Shown: positions 42,836 to 52,983, numbered from the stretch's first letter. The stretch is DNA of 64,000 nucleotides from Natrinema gelatinilyticum (GCF_024266705.1 NZ_CP100757.1:124001-188000); one strand, 5' to 3'. Notes: generated from the sequence alone by a model not told the origin. Numbers and translations are program-made.

Positions 42836-43231
42836 TTACTGCTCCTTCCAGATCAGCCCGTCAATCTGGGCTTCCATCACTGTTTCTTCGTCCTCATTCT
42901 GGCAAACGACTGAACTCGTTATCGTGTAGCGGTCCTCTTGTTCTTCGACCGTTTTATTTGTCCACTCGCACCTGATAGTGTTCCCTGTATAGACCGGCTG
43001 AAGAAAGTCGAATTTCATCGTTCGAGCTATATAACTCAAATCTCCGCCAATTTTCGTCGGTAACGTTGCTGTGAGCAACCCTTGAACGACTAAGTGACCC
43101 TCCTCGTCAGGTTCTGTGTGAATCTCTTGCTGATCCCCCGAAACCTCACCGAACTGGTTGACATCCTCCGTGGTAAAAGTCCGTTCGTAGGTGTAGGTAT
43201 CACCTTCCTCTGGCGGCATGGATACTGACAT
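42836..43231 (-). CDS. MaoC-like hot-dog dehydratase
   Basis: ATG 43231 gives 131 residues. The motif FTTEDVNQFGEVSGDQQEIH resembles the MaoC active-site stretch FxxxSGDxNPxH, with Asp and His in place. The QGLLTATLPTKIGGD and FDFLQPVYTGNTIRCEW parts complete the single hot-dog fold. Such proteins hydrate enoyl-CoA or act as thioester-linked dehydratases. The NP of the motif is replaced by QE, so the activity may differ. It stands alone. Confidence 0.82.
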   Translation of the reverse strand: MSVSMPPEEGDTYTYERTFTTEDVNQFGEVSGDQQEIHTEPDEEGHLVVQGLLTATLPTKIGGDLSYIARTMKFDFLQPVYTGNTIRCEWTNKTVEEQEDRYTITSSVVCQNEDEETVMEAQIDGLIWKEQ

Positions 43232-43372
43232 GAATGCGCTCTCTACCCTACTGCAATGAGAGATAAGAAATCTACGATGGGATAATTCAAAATGCTGAAC
43301 GTACAATCATAGGAATTAACAGCTCTGTTGAAACACTCAGAGAGTTACAGATTCGCCCCGTTGTTTGACTGA

Positions 43373-44196
43373 ATGCAGGCCTTCCCGAAGTCGCGGTTAC
43401 TCCGGTTCGTGGAACAAGCGATGCACTTGGCTCGGCGAGCTGTCGCTCGCTACTCTTCGAAATTCTCGAAACGACAGTATACACTGCATCAGCACATCGT
43501 CTTGCTTTGCCTCAAAGTTCGGAAGAATACGACGTACCGAATGCTACTTGACGAACTTATCGAGATGCCTCGGGTTTGAGACGCCCTCGATCTTGAGGAA
43601 CTCCCCTTCTCCTTCGACGTTGTGTAAGGCGTTCAACCGTCTTGACATGGCTGTTTGGCAGGTTCTTCTCAATCACTCAATCACGCTTCTCCCGACCAAC
43701 GGTGTCGTCGGAATCGATGCCTCCGGCTTTGACCGTAGTTACGCCTCGAAGCACTACACGAAGCGAACGAGGTTGACGATTCAGCAGTTGAAAGTTACAC
43801 TTCTCGTGAACACGAGGGCGAACGCGATCCTCGACCTACACATTACGACTACCAGAAAACACGACTCTCAGATTGCGCCCTCGCTCATCAAGCGCAATGC
43901 CGACGAAGTAGCGGCTCTGCTCGGAGATAAGGGGTATGACGACCAGGCGATTCGCGCGTTAGCCCGTGAAGAAGATGTTCGTCCGCTCATCAAGCACCGA
44001 GAGTTTTCGTCGCTCCACAAAGCGTAGAACGCTCGGCTGGACGCCAACCTCTATGGGCAACGGAGTCAGAACGAGACGGTGAACTCCCGCCTGAAACGGA
44101 AATATGGCGCATTCGTCCGCTCACGACACTGGTGGAAGCAGTTCCCGTGAACTCGTTGTTGGCTGTCTCACTCACAACATCGACAAGACACTCTGA
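43373..44196 (+). pseudogene. IS5-family (ISH-type) transposase, decayed
   Basis: The start MQAFPKSRLLRFVEQAMHLA is followed by QYTLHQHIVLLCLKVRKNTT and a TGA near 43579. After a frameshift, SPSTLCKAFNRLDMAVWQVL, GVVGIDASGFDRS (first Asp), LLGDKGYDDQAIRALA (second Asp), a stop, NETVNSRLKRKYGAFVRSRH (Glu region), a second frameshift and RELVVGCLTHNIDKTL complete the family pattern. Catalytic residues are there, but two frameshifts and stops make it inactive unless reconstituted. Confidence 0.88.
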
Positions 44197-44214
44197 ACGT
44201 TAGATATAGAGGAT

Positions 44215-44889
44215 TTACTGAGTACGGTAGGAGATTGCCAGTCCCTCACCGACAGGGAGAATGTATGTCTCAAATGCGGTGTCATTTTTTAGATGGTTGA
44301 AAAACTCCGCCACGGTTCGAGTGCGCTCATTCGGTGGCGTTTCACCGTTCAATGTGGCAAGGAGTTCTTCTGGAGTGAGGATTTCCTCGTAAATAGCCAC
44401 GTTGTCGATGAGGATCGCTCCACCGGGGTCAACTAACCCGCGTGCAATATCGAAGCCAGGAATGTAATCTGCGGTATCGTGATCAAGAACGACGAGGTCG
44501 AAGGAGTCAGTACAATTCTCGGCAATTTCGAGGGCGTCCCCATGTTTGAAGACTGCACGTTCGGAGAGGTTACCGCGCTCAAAATAGGTTCTGGCGTCAC
44601 CGAGTAGTTCGCTATCGCGTTCAGTGAGGACTATTGTTCCGTCATCGGGAAGTGTTTGAGCAATCCAGTAGGCGGAATAACCATACCCGGAACCAAGTTC
44701 GAGTACAGACTGAGCGCCCAACAGTCGGGTGCAGAGAGCAAAGGTGCGACCAACCTCAGCCCCGACTGTCGGAAATTCCTCTTCTTCAGCTCGCAGCTCC
44801 ATATCATTGAGCACCTCGTCAGATTCCGTCCCCGCCCACTCAATAAGTTGACCCACAGCATCGGAGTGAAGTTCTGCCATACTCGTCAA
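44215..44889 (-). CDS. Class I SAM-dependent O-methyltransferase
   Basis: 224 residues (Met 4 is an alternative start, MAELHSD). SAM motifs: VLELGSGYGYSAYWIAQTL near 61 (motif I), IVLTERD near 85, and FDLVVLDHDTADYIPGFDIA near 128 with ILIDNVAIY near 155. The order FPTVGAEVGRTFALCTRLLG before motif I is that of catechol/caffeoyl-CoA-type O-methyltransferases. The substrate is unknown, and the usual DADK after motif II is replaced by DHDT. It is intact while its presumed carrier transposase is broken. Confidence 0.87.
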   Translation of the reverse strand: MTSMAELHSDAVGQLIEWAGTESDEVLNDMELRAEEEEFPTVGAEVGRTFALCTRLLGAQSVLELGSGYGYSAYWIAQTLPDDGTIVLTERDSELLGDARTYFERGNLSERAVFKHGDALEIAENCTDSFDLVVLDHDTADYIPGFDIARGLVDPGGAILIDNVAIYEEILTPEELLATLNGETPPNERTRTVAEFFNHLKNDTAFETYILPVGEGLAISYRTQ

Positions 44890-45218
44890 TTGCTGGGAGG
44901 TAGCAAATCGCTTGCCCTTAGTAAATTCCAGCCCTACCTAACAACTTTTTCAGCAGGAAAAGTATCGAATCAATAGGGTTTCAACAGAGCCGAATTGGCA
45001 TAAATTTACATATTTTCGGTTTTAACGGTGGTTGACGTAGCCATTTCTACCCAGGAACATTCTGAGTTGAGTAATCAAAAATGTTACTGGGAAATAACCG
45101 TCATAATTACTGAATTCCTATGCCGTCTTTTATCTTCAATAGAGTAACTAATCAATATCTCTTGATAGGATATTAAGTATAGGATCGGGGTGTGGGCTAT
45201 TAGAGGTAAAAATTAGCT

Positions 45219-47183
45219 ATGGACACAATCACATTGAAACGCGGTCAAGAGACCGTTCAGTTCGAGAAACATCCTGAGTACTTTGCCGTGCGTTTGAACC
45301 AAGGGGCCGCTGACGATGAGGAATCTTTAGAAACAGCCACCGGAACGTCACAGCGCGACGTTCACCACGTCGAATCAGTGCCCGAGGAGCGATTCGACAT
45401 CTTCGCCGTCGCAGATCCCGATGAATTGGAAGAAACGATGGATGAGACGCGTGATGCACCTGCCTCCGATATAGTCACTCACGTGTACACGATGCACGAT
45501 GGATCGGGGGAGGGGATGATCCCCACTGGGACCATGACGGTACAGTTCAAACCGGACGTTGCGATCGACGAGCAAAACGAAATCCTCGCCGAATTCGGGC
45601 TTGAAGTGCTTACGGACCTCGATTTCCTTCCTGACGGATATACTGTCAGACTCACACACGATTCGACAGAGAACCCGCTGAAGATCGCCGATAAACTCCA
45701 GGATCGCACCGAAATCGAGACCGCAGAACCGGATCTCCAGTTCCAGATCCAATTCTATCGGTTTCCGGCCGATACTCTGTACCAGGAACAGTGGCATCTC
45801 AACAATCGGGGCGATGTCGCCGGGCTGACGGCCGGCGCCGACGTCAAAGCAGAAGGGGCTTGGGAGTACACGATGGGGACCCGGGACGTTACCGTTTGTG
45901 TCACAGACGATGGCTTCGATCTCGAGCATTCGGATTTCGATGCCCCTGGAAAAATCGTCGGGCCCGCTAATTTCGGCGAAGACGGCGACCTAGACGATGT
46001 GCGTCCAGTACAACGCAGTGATAATCACGGTACTGCGTGCGCTGGCGTCGCGATCGCCGAAGCGAACGGAACCGGTGTCGTGGGACTGGCACCTGGTTGT
46101 TCGTTCATGCCGGTACGGACGTCCAAGTGGCTGTCCGATCCAGCCATAGTGAGCGTGTTTCAGCACGCGATCCGAAATGATGCAGATGTAATAAGCTGTA
46201 GTTGGGGTGCAGCCGGTTCGTACTTCCCGCTCTCGACGCAGATGAACGCGATTATTCGCACAGCGGCAAGACAGGGACGCCGGAACGGAAAGGGCTGTGT
46301 CATCCTGTTCGCAGCCGGAAATGCTGATCTCCCATTGGATGGCGAAAAGGAGGGGACGCGCTCTCACCAGGGATTCGCTCTCCACCCCGATGTGATTGCA
46401 ATCGGCGCATCTAACAGTCACGACAAACGATCGTCATACAGTAACTACGGACCGGAGCTGACCGTCTGTGCGCCCTCGAGCGGTTCACCTGGGCGGGGAA
46501 TCGTCACCACCGATCGACGCGGGTGGCAGGGCTACACTCGTACCGATTACACCCAAACATTCGGCGGAACCTCGAGTGCAACCCCACTCGTGGCCGGACT
46601 CGCTGCGCTCCTGCTCTCACTCGATCCCGAACTGTCTTCGGTCGAAGTAAAGCGGATCCTGACGACGACAGCCGACAAGATCGATGAAGATGACGGCGAG
46701 TACGAGGACGGACACTCTCCTTGGTATGGACACGGTCGGATCAACGCACAGAGAGCGACCGCTCTCCTGGCGGGTGACGGTGACGAAGAGTTCCCAAACG
46801 AACTTTCGCTAAATCATCGAATTAACCGATCGATCCCCGAAACGGGAGAAATCGAAGACACCATCGATTTCCCGTTGAACGTCACCCCGAAAAGGGTAGA
46901 AGTGAGCATAAAGATTCGCCAAGCTGAACACGATACCATGCAAGTAATTCTTATCCCTCCGGCCGGCGAGGAAATCATCCTTACGGAGCGTCTCGATGGA
47001 CCATCGGCGACGCTCTATCGGCGATTCCGCTCTGGTGACAATCCTGAAAAGTTCAAAGAGGCGTTAGAGAACTCGGCCGAGGGAAGCTGGCGGTTGCGGA
47101 TTCGAGACACGGCCGAAGAACCGACCGGAACGCTCGAGAAGTGGGGATTGGCCGTTGCGCATACCGAATCCAACACAGAGTAG
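45219..47183 (+). CDS. Kexin-like S8 serine protease with P-domain
   Basis: 654 residues, no signal peptide. Residues 1-190 are an unusual N-terminal region with two inhibitor-like repeats (GTMTVQFKPDVAIDEQNEIL). The subtilase triad is complete: TVCVTDDGFDLEH (Asp, near 228), DNHGTACAGVA (His, near 269) and FGGTSSATPLVAG (Ser, near 449). The oxyanion Asn lies in FAAGNAD. A proprotein-convertase P-domain covers about 520-650 (INRSIPETGEIEDTIDFPLN, GSWRLRIRDTAEEPTGTLEK). Without an export signal it may act in the cytosol or leave by another route. GAGGT lies 11 bp upstream of ATG. Confidence 0.92.
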   Translation: MDTITLKRGQETVQFEKHPEYFAVRLNQGAADDEESLETATGTSQRDVHHVESVPEERFDIFAVADPDELEETMDETRDAPASDIVTHVYTMHDGSGEGMIPTGTMTVQFKPDVAIDEQNEILAEFGLEVLTDLDFLPDGYTVRLTHDSTENPLKIADKLQDRTEIETAEPDLQFQIQFYRFPADTLYQEQWHLNNRGDVAGLTAGADVKAEGAWEYTMGTRDVTVCVTDDGFDLEHSDFDAPGKIVGPANFGEDGDLDDVRPVQRSDNHGTACAGVAIAEANGTGVVGLAPGCSFMPVRTSKWLSDPAIVSVFQHAIRNDADVISCSWGAAGSYFPLSTQMNAIIRTAARQGRRNGKGCVILFAAGNADLPLDGEKEGTRSHQGFALHPDVIAIGASNSHDKRSSYSNYGPELTVCAPSSGSPGRGIVTTDRRGWQGYTRTDYTQTFGGTSSATPLVAGLAALLLSLDPELSSVEVKRILTTTADKIDEDDGEYEDGHSPWYGHGRINAQRATALLAGDGDEEFPNELSLNHRINRSIPETGEIEDTIDFPLNVTPKRVEVSIKIRQAEHDTMQVILIPPAGEEIILTERLDGPSATLYRRFRSGDNPEKFKEALENSAEGSWRLRIRDTAEEPTGTLEKWGLAVAHTESNTE

Positions 47184-47460
47184 TTCCAGCCATGAACCGA
47201 CTACATTTACGCATCGTATCTCACACACCCCCTCTATCAGATTCTGTATAGTAGCCGACCAAAACTATGGATTGCGCTGCTGATCGCTAGCAGTGCGTGC
47301 TTCACCTGTACTTGCCGTCTTATGAGTCGTCACATACAGAGTGCAGGACGTATTTATCACACGCTTTTATCATACTAAGCCGGGCCTTACGATCGGCGTC
47401 TTCGCCAACAGTACCGCCTGAGGGAAAGGTGATCGGAAGAAGAGTGCTGTGACCGATTTG

Positions 47461-49605
47461 TCAGTCGTCGGCTGGTGCACCATCGCTCGATTGCTCGTCA
47501 TGACCACACAACTGCCAGGCTCGCTCGAGAATACGCAATGCCTCGTCCGTCGAAACGCTATTACGACCGAATGCGGCGCGTTCGTATCCCTGCGTAATCT
47601 CGAAGAGTAACCCGGCGTCTGTCTCATAGTTGCTGCAATAGGTTTGGTAGAACTCCCAGTGAGTTAGCGCACCCTGTTTATCGATCCGTGCTGCCAGTGC
47701 TCGGCGAACCGCTGCATAGCTCGTTCGTGTCGCGTCGTCAGACTGTCCGTGTGTGAGTTGCTCGTGTGCCCGTTCGAGTAGCGGTGTGATGGTGTCTAGC
47801 GACGGATCCGACGGATTATCAGCGGCAGTTGTCCCGTCCAATGGAGACTGCCCGTCATCCGCCGGTGGCTCATCAGCGGCGGTTGTCCCGTCTAATGTAG
47901 ACTGCCAGTCACCTGCTGGGCCGTCCGATGGAAGCTCTGCCGCGGACCGACGGTACCACCAGAGGCCAAGGCTGGCTGCGCTCACTACGAGGAAGCCGCC
48001 AGCGAGCCAGACCGATGCCGGTAGCTGCATTCCCGCCTCACTGACCGTAACGACCGTGTCAGCGGTTGATGGTGCAAGATTAGAGCCATTCCCCTCGTAG
48101 ACAGCAGTAACTGTCACATCCCCCTCACTAACTGAGTCAGGAACGGAGACCGTCTCACCGAACGTCCCACCCGCTTCGGTTGTAACATTACCAACGACCG
48201 TTCCGTCAACTCGAAGCTGCACGGTCTCGCCTGCGACCCCGTCGCCATCGACGGTGCCAAGTGTCCCGTTGACCGTAATCTCTCGATCGCCAGTCGACGC
48301 CCCCTCGATCGAGAGCTCGCTTTCGGTCTCGCGGACGGTCACAGTCGTTGTGGCGGTCGTCGCGGCGAGGGCCTGATCATCGAACGGCAGTCGGACGTCC
48401 AGTTCAGCCTCTCCGTCGGGGACAGACGCTGGAACCGTCACCGTTCCGTCGAACACACCGTCCGTGACGGTGGTCGTTCCAATTTTCTCTCCTTCCATAA
48501 ACACAGCAAGAGTGACCCCATCGACGGGAATGCCATCGACCGCTAACTCGCCGGCAACGGCTGCCTCATCGCCGTACGATACCTCACGACTAACCTCGTC
48601 CAGTGAGACGGTCGGTTCAGCCTGCTCGATCGAGACACTGACGTTCGACTCGTCGCCTAGATACACCGACTGCGACTTGGGAACGTATTGGACGGTGAGT
48701 TCGTCGGTCGATAATTGCTCGTTGGTCGGGCGATACTCGAACGTGAACCCACCTGCTGCATCCGTCGTGACCCACTCGGTGTGGTTCCCGACAGCGAGTT
48801 TGATTCTCTCGTTCGCGATCGGAGTCCCATCAGCTGTCCGTAGTTCGCCCGCTGCAACAAGTGGCTCGAGGAACGAGATCGTCTCTCGTTCGGGCGTCAG
48901 CGTCAGCTCTGTTTCCTTAAACAGCTGTTCGCGAACGACTTCCTGCTCGGTTTGGATCGTTTCAGTAACGTCCTCGATTGCCGTGTCTGCCTCTGAAAGA
49001 TCGGCGTTCGTTTGGTCCTCGATCTCGTCGTAGCTTGTCCGAACTGAGCCACCGAGGGACTCGGTCTCGTTAGCAAGTGTCTCGAGTTCACGTGCGAGTT
49101 CACGCGCGCGCTCTTCATTTCCCGCCTCACGGGCTGCTTCGTACTCGTCTTTCGTTTCCCAGTACTCCTGAACGGTTTCGGATAGCTGGGACTGCTTTTC
49201 GCCGGCTTCTTTAAATTCGTCTTCTTGACTTTCGCCGTCAGTCTGTCCCGCGACATCGACGTATTGCCCGAGCCGCTCGCGATATTCCTCGCCGACATAG
49301 TCACTCGCGAGTTCGTATTCGCCCTCGCTCAGTTGGATCGCTCCCTCGCTAAGCTGCGTCGACAGATAATCCGCCAACCACCGTTCAACGCCCTCGAGGT
49401 CACCGTCCTCGGAGTATTTGTTTGGATTCCGATGGGGGGTTGTCTCGTTTTGCTGGACCGCGACACGGTAGACGGCATCGTCGTCCGCCGCACTCGCCGG
49501 ATTCGCCATGCCAATCCCACTGGTAACCGCTGTTACGATGATCAGGAAGGCGAAGACAGGCGAAAGACTACCGACAGTATTCACAGCTGAAGGATTTTCG
49601 TGCAT
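47461..49605 (-). CDS. Membrane protein with coiled coil, Ig-like repeats and DUF4129 domain
   Basis: ATG 49605 gives 714 residues. Signal-like helix FAFLIIVTAVTSGIGMANPA, then a Glu/Arg-rich coiled coil (about 60-200), three or four Ig-like or carboxypeptidase-regulatory-like domains (ERIKLAVGNHTEWVTTDAAG, VDGTVVGNVTTEAGGTF), one membrane helix near 553 (VWLAGGFLVVSAASLGLWWY) and a cytosolic DUF4129 domain (SYAAVRRALAARIDKQGALT and RAAFGRNSVSTDEALRILER). DUF4129 proteins partner with transglutaminase-like, DUF58 and MoxR proteins. It is divergent from the DUF58 gene. Confidence 0.85.
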   Translation of the reverse strand: MHENPSAVNTVGSLSPVFAFLIIVTAVTSGIGMANPASAADDDAVYRVAVQQNETTPHRNPNKYSEDGDLEGVERWLADYLSTQLSEGAIQLSEGEYELASDYVGEEYRERLGQYVDVAGQTDGESQEDEFKEAGEKQSQLSETVQEYWETKDEYEAAREAGNEERARELARELETLANETESLGGSVRTSYDEIEDQTNADLSEADTAIEDVTETIQTEQEVVREQLFKETELTLTPERETISFLEPLVAAGELRTADGTPIANERIKLAVGNHTEWVTTDAAGGFTFEYRPTNEQLSTDELTVQYVPKSQSVYLGDESNVSVSIEQAEPTVSLDEVSREVSYGDEAAVAGELAVDGIPVDGVTLAVFMEGEKIGTTTVTDGVFDGTVTVPASVPDGEAELDVRLPFDDQALAATTATTTVTVRETESELSIEGASTGDREITVNGTLGTVDGDGVAGETVQLRVDGTVVGNVTTEAGGTFGETVSVPDSVSEGDVTVTAVYEGNGSNLAPSTADTVVTVSEAGMQLPASVWLAGGFLVVSAASLGLWWYRRSAAELPSDGPAGDWQSTLDGTTAADEPPADDGQSPLDGTTAADNPSDPSLDTITPLLERAHEQLTHGQSDDATRTSYAAVRRALAARIDKQGALTHWEFYQTYCSNYETDAGLLFEITQGYERAAFGRNSVSTDEALRILERAWQLCGHDEQSSDGAPADD

Positions 49606-49811
49606 CCCAATAAGGTATTCTCTCGAGCAATGAGACCCGCCACAACCGACTGGTTTGTCTATAGGCGGTGCAGGGCGAGTTCCTCCGGGCTTGACCCCAT
49701 GGCGGTCCACATGCCAGAGTACAATCAGATCTCCGCCTGCATCTCGATTCTAGATCCTCTCGCCTGTTTGCAATCAGTACTTTGAACACGGTCACGGAAA
49801 TCTGTCCAGAC

Positions 49812-51359
49812 ATGTATCCCACGCGCCAGGGATGGACGGTCGCCGCACTCGCCGTTGTCCTCGCCGTCCTCGCAGTAGTGTTCGCACGGCCACTCGTGCT
49901 CGTCGGGTCGGCCCTCATCGGCGCGTGGCTGCTGACCCACCAATATCGCTTCACCCGTGACCTCGAGCAAACAGTAGAATCGCTGTCTGTCGTTCAGTCC
50001 CCCGCCCGTATGGCCGTCCAAACGGGAGACGAAACTCCGGTCACGCTTACCGCGACGCGAGAGGCCAAGACGGAACTAACACTCGAGATTGCTGCTGGGC
50101 TACCGGTCACAGCGACCGCAATTAGACCGTTTCTGATTTCACTTGAACCAGGTGTCGAACAGGCAAACCGAACACGGACGGTCACCTGGCCCGTTGCTGG
50201 TCGTCACACGTTCGACAAAGTGACCGTAACAGCGACGGACGGACTGTTCCGAGAGACGATGACGCTTGGTTCGACACCAACAATGATCGTCGAAGAACTC
50301 AGCCCGCCATCAATCCACGTCGGCGAGGGTGGTGACCGGATTGCCACGTCGTACGGGTCTCACGAATCTCGACGAACCGGAACGGGGATTGAACCGGCTG
50401 AACTTCGTGAGTACCACCCCGGCGATACGGGGAAACGGATCGACTGGAAGGCAACGGCACGGCACACGACGCCGTACGTCCGCGAGTACGAGGCCGAGAG
50501 TGACCGCCGGACCCTGTTGGTCGTCGACCACCGTAGCTCACTTGCGATGGGTCCACAGGGCGAAACAAAACTTGAAGCCCTTCGCGAAGTAGCCCTCGTC
50601 ATTGCAAGGAACACCCGTCGACTCAATGACCCGCTCGGGCTCGTAACGGTTGGTGACGGTGGAATCACCAGCTACCGGAAACTAGCATCGCCAGCCGTCA
50701 ATTACAGGCCAGTTCGCCGTCAACTGCTCGCTCTTGAGCCGACGATAGCGGCGGACACGGCCGTCTCTAACCGAAAGGGGACCTCGATCAAGAACAGCAC
50801 AGAGGCAGATTTGAGTGGATCGGGCGCGTTTCGATCCTCGATCACTCAACTGAGCACGGTCAGCGCAGGCAGAAACAGCGTCTCGTTTCTACAACGGAAC
50901 ACCACCCCCGCGGATGCCGAGCGGTCGTTCTCCGACCTCGAAGAGACAGATGATACGTTTGCACGGACACTGCGTCCTTTTTATTCTGATCGACAAAGAT
51001 ACCAGGAACGGATCGCCGAGGAACCACTATACGGAGCGACCCACAAGGGAGTGACGAACGCACAGAATTCGATCTGGACTGTCATCTGTACTGATGATTC
51101 ACGGCCAGCGGAGCTCCGCGAGACGGTCTCGCTCGCACGCCAGAGCGGAAACGAGGTCTTGGTTTTACTCACACCCTCGGTACTCTACGAACCGGGCGGG
51201 CTGGCGGATATAGAGCAGGCCTACGACCGCTATGTCGAATTCGAGGAGTTCCGGCGAAAACTCACTCGTACCAGGAACGTAACTGCCCTCGAGGTCGGGC
51301 CGGTCGATCGGCTGTCAGCTATTCTCGAGACAGGCCGCTCGAAAGGTGGTTATTCGTGA
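49812..51359 (+). CDS. DUF58 protein
   Basis: ATG 49812 gives 515 residues. Two N-terminal membrane helices (about 8-45), a beta-rich external part, and the DUF58 core GIEPAELREYHPGDTGKRID near 205, followed by WKATARHTTPYVREYEAE. The vWA-like remainder includes TLLVVDHRSSLAMGPQGE. An insertion of about 80 residues near 325-400 (LEETDDTFARTLRPFYSD) is longer than usual. It works with MoxR ATPases in cell-envelope or chaperone roles. Its stop overlaps the next start (GTGA). Confidence 0.9.
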   Translation: MYPTRQGWTVAALAVVLAVLAVVFARPLVLVGSALIGAWLLTHQYRFTRDLEQTVESLSVVQSPARMAVQTGDETPVTLTATREAKTELTLEIAAGLPVTATAIRPFLISLEPGVEQANRTRTVTWPVAGRHTFDKVTVTATDGLFRETMTLGSTPTMIVEELSPPSIHVGEGGDRIATSYGSHESRRTGTGIEPAELREYHPGDTGKRIDWKATARHTTPYVREYEAESDRRTLLVVDHRSSLAMGPQGETKLEALREVALVIARNTRRLNDPLGLVTVGDGGITSYRKLASPAVNYRPVRRQLLALEPTIAADTAVSNRKGTSIKNSTEADLSGSGAFRSSITQLSTVSAGRNSVSFLQRNTTPADAERSFSDLEETDDTFARTLRPFYSDRQRYQERIAEEPLYGATHKGVTNAQNSIWTVICTDDSRPAELRETVSLARQSGNEVLVLLTPSVLYEPGGLADIEQAYDRYVEFEEFRRKLTRTRNVTALEVGPVDRLSAILETGRSKGGYS

Positions 51360-51946
51360 GCGCCCGAATCGATACGGTCCCGGTCGCGACCGGCCGCGGC
51401 TGGTTGACCGTCATCTCTCTCGCTGCGATTGTCGTTGCGTTTGGTGCTGCCGCTGGCCCGCTCGGCGTGCTCGCAGGAATCGCGACGGCACTTGTCGGCT
51501 ACCTGTTTGGGATACCATATGCGCTTGCGGCCGGTCATGTTGCACTCGCCGCATCCTTTCCGAACGGGATCGACCCATCCCCGTTCGTCATCGTCGAAGT
51601 CACGTTCATAGCCGTCCTGCTCGTATCCATCCGCTGGACCACTAGTCCCGGTCGCATCACGCTCGTCGCGATCACAAGCGCTCTCACGTTGACAGGCGCT
51701 ATGTGGCTCGTTGTCGGCTCACAACCGGTCTATATGGCCGCCGCAACAGTGATCGTTCTCCTCGCAATCGCCTCGTATGGTTTCCACCGACTCGAGCTTA
51801 TTCGACTCGGGCTGGTTCCAGACCCGGACCACGAAGACGGAGAACAGGCATCCCAGACCGATACCGAGCGGACTGCTGAATCAACCATTGATACGGATAC
51901 TGGGACGGCCACCAGATCGACGATTGAATCCTCCACTGAAAACTGA
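51356..51946 (+). CDS. Polytopic membrane protein of the DUF58/MoxR cluster
   Basis: 196 residues from GTG 51356, which overlaps the DUF58 stop by 4 bp, so translation is probably coupled. Five membrane helices fill the first 145 residues. The C-terminal tail is acidic and Thr-rich. Such proteins accompany DUF58 and MoxR in haloarchaea. No activity is known. Confidence 0.75.
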   Translation: MSARIDTVPVATGRGWLTVISLAAIVVAFGAAAGPLGVLAGIATALVGYLFGIPYALAAGHVALAASFPNGIDPSPFVIVEVTFIAVLLVSIRWTTSPGRITLVAITSALTLTGAMWLVVGSQPVYMAAATVIVLLAIASYGFHRLELIRLGLVPDPDHEDGEQASQTDTERTAESTIDTDTGTATRSTIESSTEN

Positions 51947-51960
51947 TATATGAGTACAAT

Positions 51961-52932
51961 ATGAGTACAAGTGACGTTGACCGAGATGAGACGACGACCG
52001 ACCTGGACGCTGACCAAACAAACGAACAGGATGATAACCAGCTCGAGCTCGCGGCACGGACGGAACTTCTAGAGGCGGAAAACAAGCGGTTACGGGCCGA
52101 GTATGCTCGCGCCAAGCAATCGCGATACCGTCGCACTGCAGCGGGACTCGCTCTCGTTGGTACCTGTGCGGCCCTCGCCGCAGTCCTCTTCCCTGATGGA
52201 CGGGAGGTGCTCTTCGCACTTGCTTCGGTGGGTCTATTTGGGGGGGTACTCACTCACTACCTGACGCCTGAAACGTTTGTTACTGCGAATGTTGGAGAAC
52301 GGATCTATGCTGCGATGGCAGCCAACGAGGCCGCAATCGCCAGCGAACTAGGCTTGAGCAGTGATCGGGTCTACCTCCCGACCGACGATGCCGCAGATAC
52401 CCGCCTATACATTCCCCAGCAGACGGCCAACGAACTGCCCACGCTCGACAAACTTGAGGGGCCGATCCTGACGGATCCTGAGCACCGGGGACTTGTCCTC
52501 GAGCCCACTGGAGCAACGCTGCTCGAAGAGTTCGAGCGTGCGTTGACCGACGAGTTCGCGACTGCGCCAGCACCGCTTGCAACCCAGCTCGCTGACGGCC
52601 TCGTCGAGCAGTTCGAACTCGCAGGTAATGCCGAGCCAGATGTCGATGTAGCCTCGAACCGTATCACCGTCGCCATCGACGATAGCGCGTTCGGCGATCT
52701 TGACCGCTTTGACCATCCGATCATCTCATTTCTCGCAGTTGGGTTCGTCACTGGGCTCGAGCGGCCAATCCGACTCGAGGTCACACCAGCCAACGAGCGA
52801 TCGGACTGGCTGGTCACCTGCCGGTGGGATGATCGCACAGATCAAGAAGATGTAGATGACGCTGCTATCGATTGGGAAAGTAACGAAAAAGACGACACCG
52901 GTAACGAGAAAGACGAAATCGTATGGGAGTGA
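51961..52932 (+). CDS. Coiled-coil membrane protein of the DUF58/MoxR cluster
   Basis: 323 residues. An acidic start is followed by a coiled coil (QLELAARTELLEAENKRLRA), two membrane helices (about 58-98) and a C-terminal cytosolic domain of 220 residues (LGLSSDRVYLPTDDAADTRL, DPEHRGLVLEPTGATLLEEF). It ends in a Glu/Lys-rich tail. It is 14 bp downstream of the previous gene and convergent with MoxR. Family known only as a haloarchaeal conserved type. Confidence 0.7.
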   Translation: MSTSDVDRDETTTDLDADQTNEQDDNQLELAARTELLEAENKRLRAEYARAKQSRYRRTAAGLALVGTCAALAAVLFPDGREVLFALASVGLFGGVLTHYLTPETFVTANVGERIYAAMAANEAAIASELGLSSDRVYLPTDDAADTRLYIPQQTANELPTLDKLEGPILTDPEHRGLVLEPTGATLLEEFERALTDEFATAPAPLATQLADGLVEQFELAGNAEPDVDVASNRITVAIDDSAFGDLDRFDHPIISFLAVGFVTGLERPIRLEVTPANERSDWLVTCRWDDRTDQEDVDDAAIDWESNEKDDTGNEKDEIVWE

Positions 52933-52983
52933 AGTCTCCGTTTACTCGGGAATTTGGTATCGCTGTCGTTCGCTGCAGCCGAT

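Larger units (their letters stand above)
43322..44990. mobile_element. IS5-like element carrying a methyltransferase gene
   Basis: Inverted repeats GCTCTGTTGAAAC at 43322-43334 and GTTTCAACAGAGC at 44978-44990 are perfect over 13 bp. Between them lie only a decayed IS5-type transposase (plus) and an O-methyltransferase gene (minus), placed tail to tail with 18 bp between stops. No inverted-repeat end is seen just after the transposase. This suggests a passenger gene. No convincing target duplication was found. Confidence 0.6.

Noticed and set aside
43311..45000. Target duplication of the IS5-like element (GAATTAACA/GAATTGGCA)
   Set aside because: Only 7 of 9 bases agree and the placement is ambiguous; not enough to claim.
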